This document shows, one piece after another, positions 35,694-46,869 of a DNA stretch of 64,000 nt (positions within the stretch are counted from its first letter, which is position 1; every line of letters begins with the position of its first letter). The position numbers and the translations under genes are program-made. Origin of the DNA: Zoroaster sp. YZ-2022 (lineage: Eukaryota; Echinodermata; Asteroidea; Forcipulatida; Zoroasteridae); the NCBI GenBank assembly GCA_029582265.1, contig CM055830.1, positions 20,359,365 through 20,423,364 on the forward strand, read 5' to 3'. A model generated the notes under the pieces. It was not told the DNA's origin, did not search any database, and saw only the letters and a list, made by a program, of their open reading frames with translations.

Positions 35694-36597
35694 GTTTGAT
35701 ACAGCTAGGTCTATAATTTTTCAAAATGTTCTTGTCGATACCAGCTTTTTTGAGAAGTGGACGAACATGTGCAATTTTCAAACTGTCAGGAAACATTCCA
35801 TGAAGCAGAGACTTATTTACAATCAAGGTTATATACGGTACAAAAGCATCAATACATTGTTTTAACAAGAAAGTAGGCACAGGATCAAGTTGGCACGATA
35901 TGGATGGTGACTTCATAATTATTCTTCTGATTTCTTCTTCACTTGCAGGTTTAAACAGAGAAATAGATGTGTTCAAAGAAGTTATGTAATTTGTTGTTAA
36001 AGTAGAATCACCGGACTTGGTAGTGAAAAATTTGTGAATATTGTCAATTTTCTCAACAAAGAAATTGGCAAATTTATCCGCAAGATTTTTGTCAGAGTCA
36101 CTGGTAGGGAGCGTTGGTTCCTTTGATTTATGCAATAAGTTATTTACAATTTTGAAGAGTTTTTTCTGATCACCTGAACAGCCGTCAACTTGTGCAGAAT
36201 AGTGGTCAGTCTTACTCTTAGCTTGATGAATCAACTTATTTACAATTCCACGTTGTTTACAGTACTCTTGTCTATCAATTTCAAGCTTCGATCGGATCCA
36301 TCTCCTTTCAAGCTGGCGACGAATTTTCCTGTCGGAGCGAATTTCATTCGTAAACCAGGGATTTGATGATCTTAATTTGATGGTTTTAGATTTTACAGGT
36401 GCATGTTTATCACAAATTTTACGTACAGATAATTCATAAATTACAACACAGCTATCCAAATCATGGTCTTCAAGATTAGCAGCTGACAGAGCAGATTTGA
36501 CATCATCAGAAAAATTGTTGATATCAATTGCTTTCAAATTGCGTGACTTTTTGATAACAGTGGGAAGAGGAGGCTTCTTCAGATTCAAATTGCACAT
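35650..36597 (-). pseudogene. LINE linker and RT N-terminal region
   Basis: The frame holds the spacer between endonuclease and RT: CDKHAPVKSKTIKLRSSNPWF, then KIRRQLERRW, LADKFANFFVEKI, SCQLDPVPTFLLKQC, and HVRPLLKKAGIDKNILKNYRP (shortened here). These are the usual pre-RT and RT motif 0/1 blocks of CR1/L2-type elements. After NYRP the frame shifts into the RT core frame. Confidence 0.88.
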
Positions 36598-36639
36598 TAC
36601 AGCATAGTGATCTGATAGTTCAGGTAATATACAAATATT

Positions 36640-37369
36640 TCAGAGTAAAGACGTATTCTCGCGAATGATAAGAAGATCCAAACAGTGTCTGTGCTTGTGA
36701 GTAGGTTCAGTGATGTGTTGAAATAATCCATAAGAAGATATTAATTCCTTGAATCGATTGGCGGCATGGTTATTAGGATCATCTAAGTGAATATTAAAGT
36801 CACCACAAAACAGGACATCATTATGTAAAAGGAAATCAATAATCATATTTTCAAAATCAAGAATAAATGTTCCAAAAGCACATCCAGGTGGGCGATATAT
36901 TGTTACAAGATGAAATGACTGTGAATTTGATGTAATCTCAGCATGAATTGCTTCAAATGATGAATATTTCTTGGTGTCATAAATTACAGTTACAGAGAGA
37001 GAGAGATCTAAATAGTATTCCAACACCACCACCCGCTTTATTCAATCTAGGAATATGTTGAAAAGAATATCCAGCAGGGGTGATGTCTGTAATAGTTACA
37101 CAATCATCAGTTTTTAACCAAGTTTCACATATGGCGACAACATCAAGGTTTTTACTCAAAACAAAGTCAGTAAATTCACATGTCTTATTCCTTATTGACT
37201 GAGCATTCAAAGAGCAAAAGTTAAGTAGAGAGTCTCGACCACCGAGCTTGCCCGATGACAATTGGCCGGCTAGAATCCTGTTCCGCGATATATATAGATT
37301 CGTGAAATTCTTGCGTCGGGAGATAAACAATTGATTTAATTTTGCCCTACACCAACGTGTGTATAGCAC
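36640..37369 (-). pseudogene. LINE AP-like endonuclease, frameshifted
   Basis: Two overlapping frames form one domain. The first (37369-36977) has FCSLNAQSIRNK, VVAICETWL and GGGVGILFR. The second (37032-36640) has VTIYRPPG, CGDFNIHLDDP and the HRHCLDLLI end. These are the Asn, Glu, Asp-Asn and His-bearing blocks of the apurinic-like endonuclease that nicks target DNA. The break coincides with a GA repeat at 36994-37005, so slippage is the likely cause. The N-terminal 45 residues of the first frame come from the tRNA-like 5' unit. Confidence 0.88.
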
Positions 37370-37472
37370 TGTATGCTCAGTGCTTTCCGAGTGTCTGTGA
37401 AAAAAACTACACAGGCGACTCGGGCGGGATTCGAACCCACGACCTCCTGCTTACTAGTGCAGACGTCTTAAC
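37215..37472 (-). repeat. LINE 5' unit with tRNA-Ser-like head
   Basis: Reading minus, a tRNA-Ser(GCT)-like segment (about 37472-37412; B box GGGTTCGAATCCC) leads into 'CACAGACACTCGGAAAGCAC', 'TTTATCTCCCGACGCAAG' and 'CGGGCAAGCTCGGTGGTCGAG'. The LINE coding region follows. The last motif is the start of the next tRNA-like head, so the 5' UTR was built of tandem units of about 250 bp. Confidence 0.8.
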
Positions 37473-37915
37473 CTCGGTGGTCGAGAGGTTAAGACGTCGT
37501 CTGCACTAGTAAGTAGGAGGTCGAGGGTTCGAATCCCGCCCGAGTCGCCTGTGTAGTTTTTTCACAGACACTCGGAAAGCACTGAGCATACAGTGCTATA
37601 CACACGTCGGTGTAGGGCAAAATTAAATCAATTGTTTATCTCCCGACGCAAGAATTTCACCAATCTAATCGCGGAACCCGCTGCTATATAGGATTCTACC
37701 CGGCCAATTGTCATCGGGCAAGCTCGGTGGTCGAGAGGTTAAGACGTCTGCACTAGTAAGCAGGAGGTCGTGGGTTCGAATCCCGCCCGAGTCGCCTGTG
37801 TAGTTTTTTCACAGACACTCGGAAAGCACTGAGCATACAGTGCTATTCACACGTCGGTGTAGGGCAAAATTAAATCAATTGTTTATCTCCCGACGCAAGA
37901 ATTTCACCAATCTAT
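37473..37915 (+). repeat. Two inverted copies of the tRNA-Ser-like LINE 5' unit
   Basis: Two plus-strand units (heads at 37473-37549 and 37721-37796, spacing about 248 bp) face the minus-strand unit next to them, giving a head-to-head inverted repeat centred at about 37473. Each head has GGTGGTCGAGAGG (A-box region) and GGGTTCGAATCCCGCC (B box). It pairs CTCGG with CCGAG at the ends. The first head has a 3-bp insertion (CGTCGTCTGC). The layout fits 5' inversion by twin priming of a LINE whose 5' UTR holds repeated units. Confidence 0.82.
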
Positions 37916-39869
<1,954 letters not shown>

Positions 39870-40026
39870 TGGACTTACATAGCGCACGTATCCACTAAAC
39901 TGGTGCTCAAGGCGCATTATATTATTACCCCTGCTCATCAGGCTCATAAATCATTCCTGAAACCATCTCAGCTCCCTGGGGAGTATACATCTCAATTGCT
40001 GCCATTACAGTGCATATAGGGCTAAT

Positions 40027-40621
40027 CAGTGGCGTAGTTGGCTATGTTCGCCAGGGGGGGGGGGGGGGGAATCGGATCCCAGGGGGCCCACCAATCACAT
40101 TTTACAGATTTTTAGGGCCCCCTCTTTACCTGGGGCCGTGGGCAACTACCCTTTTGCCCTTATGTAAAAGCGGCCCTGTATACAGGGCCGGATTTATAAG
40201 GGGGCAAAGGGGGCAATTGCCCCGGGCCCCCTGCCATAGGGCCCCCAGACTAAGGACTTCCTTTATTAAAAAAATGTAATAATTATAAAATTAGTTTTAT
40301 ATTTTTTTCGAAGAAATGCGGTTTATCATTCATTTTAGTTCATTTTGTATTTGTCATGTAATTTAATTTCTATGTCGAGGGGCCCCCGAACCTGAAGTGC
40401 CCCGGGCCCCTCAAGGTCTAAATCCGGCCCTGCCTGTATAGTCCTGCCTGCTGGTGGGCCTGTCAGTCAGTCCCATAAGCAAGTGAAAAAAATTCGCTAG
40501 TGTTAGGGGGGGCCCACTTATTCTGGAACTGGAGCCAGGGGCGGCCGCCCCCTGCCCCCGCCTGCCCCCGCCTGCCCCAACCCCCCGCCTGCCCCCCCCC
40601 CCCCCGCTAGCTACGCCACTG
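40027..40621. mobile_element. hAT-type MITE inserted in the SINE, exact 8-bp TSD
   Basis: Ends CAGTGGCGTAG and CTACGCCACTG. The 8-bp target duplication GGGCTAAT is exact (40019-40026 and 40622-40629). The element is C/G-rich, with G and C homopolymers next to its ends. Without the inner insertion (about 258 bp with TSD) it would be about 337 bp. Confidence 0.95.
40183..40432. mobile_element. Second hAT-type MITE nested inside the first
   Basis: Ends CAGGGCCGGATTTA and TAAATCCGGCCCTG are perfect 14-bp inverted repeats. The flanks are an exact CCTGTATA duplication (40175-40182 and 40433-40440). This is a different hAT subfamily from its host (CAGGGCCGG versus CAGTGGCGTAG). It is the youngest of the three layers. 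Confidence 0.95.
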
Positions 40622-40829
40622 GGGCTAATCAAACACAACAACCAACTCTGCCCTCACAGGTACCCATTTACCCCTGGGTGGAGAGAAGCAATTCTGGTAA
40701 AGTGTCTTGCTCAAGGACACAATCACCATGGTCGCGGTTGGGATTCGAACCCACATTCTGACGACTCAGCCATCAGAACACAAATCCGATGCACTAAACC
40801 GCTCGACCATGATGGCACTCTCAAGTTAT

Positions 40830-41942
40830 GTTACCCCATTTTACGGTCTATCATTTCACTTGATGCAGTTTCGTCAAAATAATAGCTATGCCTTAATACA
40901 CCATACCAGATTTGTCAATAGTTCCTGCACACCCTCGTCGCAATACTGACAAGTCTTGATACGTGTGGCACCAAGATATTTGGGAAAAGTCTATTCGCAC
41001 TGCAAGGCGATATGAACACATTCACTAAACGACTGGCTTCAAGACTAAGCCGCATCGTGCAGTTTAATTCAAATGCATTATTCACGTAACCAGACTGGTG
41101 ATGATGTCGGAACAAAATAATATTCAGCTGATTCGATGTGGATACATAGTTGGATGATGAAATACTACCGTCCAGCCCTGTTGTACTAAGAGCAGTACCA
41201 TGGATGATAGGGTTTCACGATAAACTGGAAAAGTCCTTATTTCATTCACAGACAGAATAACGGATATCAACAGTTGTCAGGTATTGTACATATAACTTTC
41301 GGTCAATACACGTTGTTCAATTGACAGGCCGGCCGGATGAGTGTACTGCCGCCAACCCATCCCGATTTTTACCCGTGAGGCTGCTGACGCGCAAACAAAT
41401 TTGTTGTTTGAAACACGATAGTCGCGTACGCGTACCACTCAAATGAAATTCTCTGATACCCTTATTAAATTAAATAGGATTTTCTGGCAAAGTCGAATTG
41501 AGGTTGTGTTTCGTTTCGTGCCAACCTAATTCCGATTTCCCCAAAGACTTGCATTTTTATCCACACTGTTGTAAGGTTTACACCACATGCAATTAATAGT
41601 TTCGAACAAATCTCAAAACTAGTCTAATGTATAACGTTACATTGACTAATAGCTCAGTTTAAACATCTGATGGAACACTATAAGCCAAATCAATTTTCTC
41701 CACATCGAACTTAGTTTGCTGGGTTTATTGAACCTCGTGAACAGATGAGGAAATCCTTTGATACCTTGCAGAGAAAATGAACAGACCATTCAACGGCGGA
41801 GATTTGAGTCGGCAGTGAAGGATGAAGACAAAATGTTTGAGGCCATAACGTTGTCTACTGAAAATCTGCTGTTGCAACCTTCAATAACAACTTTCAAATA
41901 TTATATGGGACATAATAGTATGCTTTTTAAAGGTCTGCTGAA
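40830..41942. other. No recognisable feature
   Basis: Short frames only. No repeat or coding support. Confidence 0.5.
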
Positions 41943-41950
41943 TTTGAAAG

Positions 41951-42495
41951 TAGTGCTGGGATGGTTAACCGGAATCGACTGAAACTGCACTAACTGTTAA
42001 GAAATTTGCTTACCGGTTAACTGACACCAATATTTAAAAAAATGTCGAGAATTCGCTGCCCATTGCCGGTTATTAAACAATCATTGCGGGAAGTTTATTG
42101 ATGTTTTTTTTATTGAAAATGTATATACATTGCTCTATTTGCCGACTATATCTGTGTGGCCGTTGGGTGCAGACTTTCAGTTAGCCGTTTAACCGACTGT
42201 GAAAAACGGTTGAACGGTTAGCGAACTAACTGGTAAGAGAATAACCCGTGAAGTCCCCATGGTTCTCCCTGAACCATATTAACCCGTGAAGTCCCCATGG
42301 TTCTCCCTGAACCATATTTCTCACTTAGCGACAGTAGAGAAAAACGAGTTGCCCGACATTGGTTCTCCCTTGAACCTCTCTCACTTAACGAAGGTTGAGA
42401 TACGAGTTGTGCGATAAGGTTCTTTTCAGAACCTGTACCTTAGCTTCGCGATAGTTGAGATAAACTGAAACGAAAACTGGTAACTCCCAGCACTG
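41951..42495. mobile_element. hAT-type element, 545 bp, (C/T)AGTGCTGGGA ends
   Basis: The left end TAGTGCTGGGATGGTTAACC pairs with a right end GGTAACTCCCAGCACTG. The flanks TTTGAAAG (41943-41950) and TTTGAAAA (42496-42503) match 7 of 8, a hAT-size duplication. Internal GGTTAACCGG/AACCGGTTAA-like motifs recur near 42012, 42190 and 42210. A 38-bp direct duplication lies at 42245-42320. No transposase. Confidence 0.85.
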
Positions 42496-42606
42496 TTTGA
42501 AAACATTTTTTCCCTGTACAATGTTGGTAAGTTTATCAATATATAAATGTGATTATTATTATGTCTTCAACTGTTATATTGTATAGATGCATAGATAACA
42601 ATTGGA
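42287..42606 (+). repeat. Duplicated 320-bp segment, copy A
   Basis: This segment, running from 'TGAAGTCCCCATGG' to 'ATAACAATTGGA', recurs at 46444-46763 with only a handful of differences. It spans the right part of the hAT element above plus about 110 bp of flanking DNA beyond its target duplication. It was therefore copied as a block and not by that transposon. Confidence 0.9.
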
Positions 42607-43006
42607 GCTGGTTAGAAGTCCCTAAAACTTATCAATGAATTGACACAGACGGAACAATGACAGTTAACATGACCTTGTGGTTTACCTTGTACAACAATCA
42701 CAGCTCTCTTTCTTCATCAGGGTCTTGGAATACGACAACAAATTAATGCAAATCGACTTAATCAATGTACAACACGATCTGTTTATATTTCCAGCCAAAT
42801 AAATAGGGTAAAAAGGGTTGATGCCGCAGAAGCGAAGACTTGAGAAGAACCATCATCAGTTGCGATTGGCCAGGATTGTTGAATTTTGGCCCATGATGTA
42901 GGGGCTTCATTTGAGGCACTTATTTGCTGCGGTCAGGATTTTATCAGGGTGCTATACATACACTTCAAGCAACAGCTGTCACAGGGATGTCAAGAGGGAA
43001 TTTAGC
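42607..43006. other. No recognisable feature
   Basis: Unremarkable spacer before the next hAT composite. Confidence 0.4.
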
Positions 43007-43481
43007 CAGTGGTGTAAATCCGTGTCGAAAAGTGGGGGGATAATAGTGAAATTTGTTTGCATCATGTACTGGATTTCGAACGTCGCTCAACGGGGGATAC
43101 CAAAAAAAAATATTAAAAAAAACCTAACACCGCAAAAAACATCACTTTATGTAGCATATCTCTTCTATTCTCTCTTTTTTGTTTGTTTTTTTGTTTGTTG
43201 TTTACTATTTATTTAAACCGGCATGCCAAAGGGGAGGGGATTAAACCCCCGTGGTTACGCCACTGGCGTAAAAAGATGACACCCAAACAACACAAAGAAA
43301 CAAACAAATAATAAATATTTAAACAAACCAATTTTCCCCTTATTTTGCCAGAATTATGCGCTTATTAGCATATTGTTTATTTTTACCGCATGACAAACTC
43401 TGGGGGATGATCCTATGGACCATCCCCTGGGCCTAAAAGTGGGGGTTATATCCCCTCCATCCCCTGGGATTTACGCTCGTG
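43007..43481. mobile_element. Composite hAT-type element, 475 bp, exact 8-bp TSD
   Basis: The exact duplication AATTTAGC flanks it (42999-43006 and 43482-43489). The left end is CAGTGGTGTAAATCC and the right end GGGATTTACGCTCGTG. An extra internal end, TTACGCCACTG joined to GGCGTAAAAA near 43255-43272, forms a palindrome. This suggests two MITE units fused tail to head and moved as one. Confidence 0.85.
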
Positions 43482-43489
43482 AATTTAGC

Positions 43490-44494
43490 ACATCCGTCGC
43501 GTTCGCGAAGGTTCAAGAATCTACATTAAAGGTTAACCAGTTTCTGTTGTAAATTTGTTTTTAACAAAATTGAAGAATACAATTCTGTTTCTTAGGTTAA
43601 AAAAACAAAAAACTACTCATACTTAATGTCCAGAAAGATGTTGAACAAATTAAGAAAATTATATGATATTTAGAAGGAGGTGAATGAGAGGATGGATTAC
43701 AGAAGAAAGCAGATCCGCATTGCATTTGTTTTTAAGTCCAATTAACATTTGACAGATGGTACACAAATAACTAGGAATCAGTTTCCTGGCAACAAAAAGC
43801 CTTAATTAATTATCTTTTACAAACAATGTTCCCTTCAAATAGGGACAATTATTTTGGGACACCTGTAATGAAAAGAATAATAATAAGATTAAAAAAACAG
43901 CTTCACGAATCGGATTCAGACAATAATTAAATGACTTTTAGATCCCTGATTTGCAGTACGTGCACTTGGGTTGAGATGATGTTATCACTGATGTTTTGAC
44001 TGAATCTCACAGCTGCTAAATCTGCAAAAGTAATTACTGTGCTTTTAATTCGCACCACATCAGCGGGGACAAATCGTATCCCACAATCCACATTAAAGGA
44101 TCTATGAAATGCAGTTTTATGTAGACACATATTTTACCAAATATCCATTTTTCTGACTGTGTAAACAAAATGGGAAGTCTATTTTGACGCCGGTAAAGTA
44201 AAATTTGAGTATACCGTTTAAATCTGTAAAAACGTCCATACTAATTTTTGACGCACGAGGACGTTGTTTTGTGAGAACACATAAGGAACTCAGTGCCACA
44301 GCATCACTGAAGTGTAATAAATTAAAACCCCAAAAACATGTGGTTATCTTACTTTTTTAAATTCAGATAACTTGCACAATTCAATAATGAGGTTGTTTTT
44401 GATGTACTGCTGTGACATATCATTAATATGTTCATGAACATGTCCATCTTCAAAAAGGTTTCAACACAACATTTGAGGTTTTCAGTGGTAGAGT
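43490..44494. other. No gene; old dispersed repeat at about 44065-44320
   Basis: The segment around 44079-44320 ('GATCTATGAAATGCAGTTTTA', 'GACGTTGTTTTG', 'CACAGCATCAC') is a diverged copy of 46164-46430. A shorter relative lies at 45691-45765. Unknown family and no coding feature. Confidence 0.5.
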
Positions 44495-44601
44495 ATAGAT
44501 ATCGTTTCGGTTTGCGGTAACACCATGTGTTTCTCAACTGTATCACTTAGCGATAGTTGAGATAAACACAGAGTATTACTGCAAACCAAAACGATGAGTA
44601 T
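44495..44601. repeat. Imperfect 107-bp hairpin
   Basis: The arms 'GTTTCGGTTTGCGGTAA' ... 'GTGTTTCTCAACT' and their complements 'AGTTGAGATAAACAC' ... 'TTACTGCAAACC' pair over about 45 bp with a few mismatches and a short 'TATCACTTAGCGA' loop. The loop-side text ('CACTTAGCGATAGTTGAGAT') also occurs inside the hAT element at 42445. The fold is probably a small foldback relative of it. Confidence 0.75.
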
Positions 44602-45047
44602 CAAAACAACAAAATATGGGTGATGGGTGATGTCAACATAGAACAGAAATGTGCATAAGGTTTACAGGTAAAACAGTTCCTATTTCCTAGGCCTTGAAAG
44701 GAAATGCACAACATTGGTAATATTTACCAAACCGATTGTAGGAGTAATGCGTAGGCTACCAGGGGGTCTGGTGCTTTCTTCGGATCATGTAAACAACCAA
44801 CCCGTGAAATGCGTTCATGCTTCTCCTTTTCATTTGGTGATCTTTGTATTAATCCAAATGAAGATATTTTATCTTAATTTCAGTTGGGAAGATATCATTT
44901 AATTTCAGTGATGATTGAAGTTTTGAAGCTTTCATGGTGAGAACACAGTCTAAGGAAGATTTAAGGTGATATAATGCAAAGTCTTTAAATGGATTACATC
45001 GTCACGATCAGTGCAGACTTTCAACAGGGCATGAAATCTGTGCCCTA

Positions 45048-45417
45048 CACTCTAAACAATTTCTTTGTAAAATTGACAGAAAGTGCTGTCAACAGAGTTG
45101 CCGGCACTTTGCCTGTTATTTTATTTAACCGTTAATTTTGTAAAATATAATTACAGACCTGTTATTATTTTGCTATAGAAAGCCAAACACATGCACATTT
45201 ACTACACAACTGCTGTAAAAATCAAAGAATTCGCATAATTCGACTGTATTTTTACAAATGCTATGGTTAAATTATGAAAGTATGGGTAAAATGGAAAAAA
45301 AATATGTGAAAATAAATACAATAATATTCACAGATACAGGTTTATTTACATCAAATACATGTAAAAGGAAAAAACAGACAAAAAATATGTGTAAAAATAC
45401 AGAAATTTTTTACAGTG
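45048..45417. mobile_element. CACTG-ended MITE, 370 bp, TA target
   Basis: It begins CACTCTAAACAATTTCTTTG and ends AAATTTTTTACAGTG. TA lies at both sides (45046-45047 and 45418-45419). The ends match the foldback element at 10182-10911 (CACTGTAAAAA/TTTTTACAGTG), while the interior differs and is AT-rich. Non-autonomous. Confidence 0.75.
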
Positions 45418-45419
45418 TA

Positions 45420-46339
45420 GTTTAAGATGAACACACCGTGAACTTATCATGTGGGGGTATTATGGCAGTAACTGACTTAATCTAAAACTAGCAATCTAAT
45501 TCCATGCCCTGTTTGGTCGTAACGAAATTGCCCCTTTAATTAGTTTAAACAATATTGATGGTCCTAAAAAATATTCTCTCAGGTTCTACACTGAGAGAAT
45601 GCCGGACTCTCAGGGTGGAACTGCTTAATTAATAACAAGCATCTGCATCGCTCTCTTCACTACTTAATGATTTGTTTGAGCCACACCGCCCTGATCCACA
45701 AACACTAAAATGTTGGGATAAATGGCCCATGAAATGCAATTTTCTTTGCAAATATTTTAGCAAGTACTATTGTATAATATAACACAGACTGCCACTCAAA
45801 TGAGCTAAGCTTATTTCAATGCGCGCTCATGCGTTGTGGCAGGGTATATCACCTGCTGTACCCAACGCTCGCGATTCGCGTTCACAGCATGACAACTATT
45901 ATTAAAAATAAATTGTCCCTTCCATACAAGGGGTAATAATGTACAGCGCTCTGATACCTTGTTTAATTAAGAGCGCTTTAAAATGCCCGACATTAGTATA
46001 TTATTATTATTATTAATTTAAACCTTACCAAGTGTATAAGCCTATCGAAGACGTAACTGTCTGTATAATTATTATTGTACATAAAATAAACACTGACCAA
46101 ATGACACAAATGCAATGATTTCAAATTAGGCATGTTAGGTAATTTCATGATTCGTGCACGGTCCTGATCCACAAACACTACACTTCTGGGTTAACAGACC
46201 TATGAAATGAAATTTTATGTTCAAATATTTTAGATAGTATCCATACCTCTGGACAGTTTAAAAACAACTGGATACATATGTTTGACATTTAGTGAAGATT
46301 GGGTGTATAATATTTAAATGTTGAAAAAAGTTCCTGCTT
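45420..46339. other. No gene; old repeats
   Basis: Contains 45691-45765 and part of 46164-46430, related to 44079-44320. The interval 45840-46170 is distantly similar to 51520-51790 ('CACCTG.TGTACCCAACGCTC', 'TTTAAACCTTACCAAG'), indicating an ancient duplication or repeat. Confidence 0.45.
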
Positions 46340-46869
46340 ATCATTAATAATACACAAGGATGTTGTTTTGCAGACAGTTATATAAAATCAGAAACACTGT
46401 GTCACAGCATCACGGAAAACAGTGGTTACTTCAAAAAGAATACTGAAGTCCCCATGGTTCTCCCTGAACCATATTTCTCACTTAGCGACAGTAGAGAAAA
46501 ACGAGTTGCCCGACATTGGTTCTCCCTTGAACCTCTCTCACTTAACGAAGGTTGAGATACGAGTTGTGCGATAAGGTTCTTTTCAGAAACTGTACCTTAA
46601 GCTTCGCGATAGTTGAGATAAACCGAAACGGTAACTGGTAACTCCCAGCACTGTTTGAAAACATTTTTCCCTGTACAATGTTGGTAAGTTTATCAATATA
46701 TAAATGTGATTATTATTATGTCTTCAACTGTTATATTGTATAGATGCATAGATAACAATTGGATCATTAATAATACACAAGGATGTTGTTTTGCAGACAG
46801 TTATATCAAATCAGAAACACTGTGTCACAGCACCACGGAAAACAGTGGTTACTTCAAAAAGAATACTGA
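46340..46869 (+). repeat. 107-bp direct repeats flanking duplicated segment B
   Basis: Near-identical 107-bp repeats (46340-46446 and 46763-46869, two or three differences) flank a 320-bp block (46444-46763) that is copy B of the segment at 42287-42606. The structure is R-B-R, with R unrelated to the sequence next to copy A. It could arise by insertion with target duplication during repair, or by tandem duplication followed by gene conversion. Confidence 0.88.

Noticed and set aside
37412..37796. Functional tRNA-Ser genes
   Set aside because: The anticodon loops are altered (8-nt loop, inserted bases) and the units continue into LINE 5' sequence.
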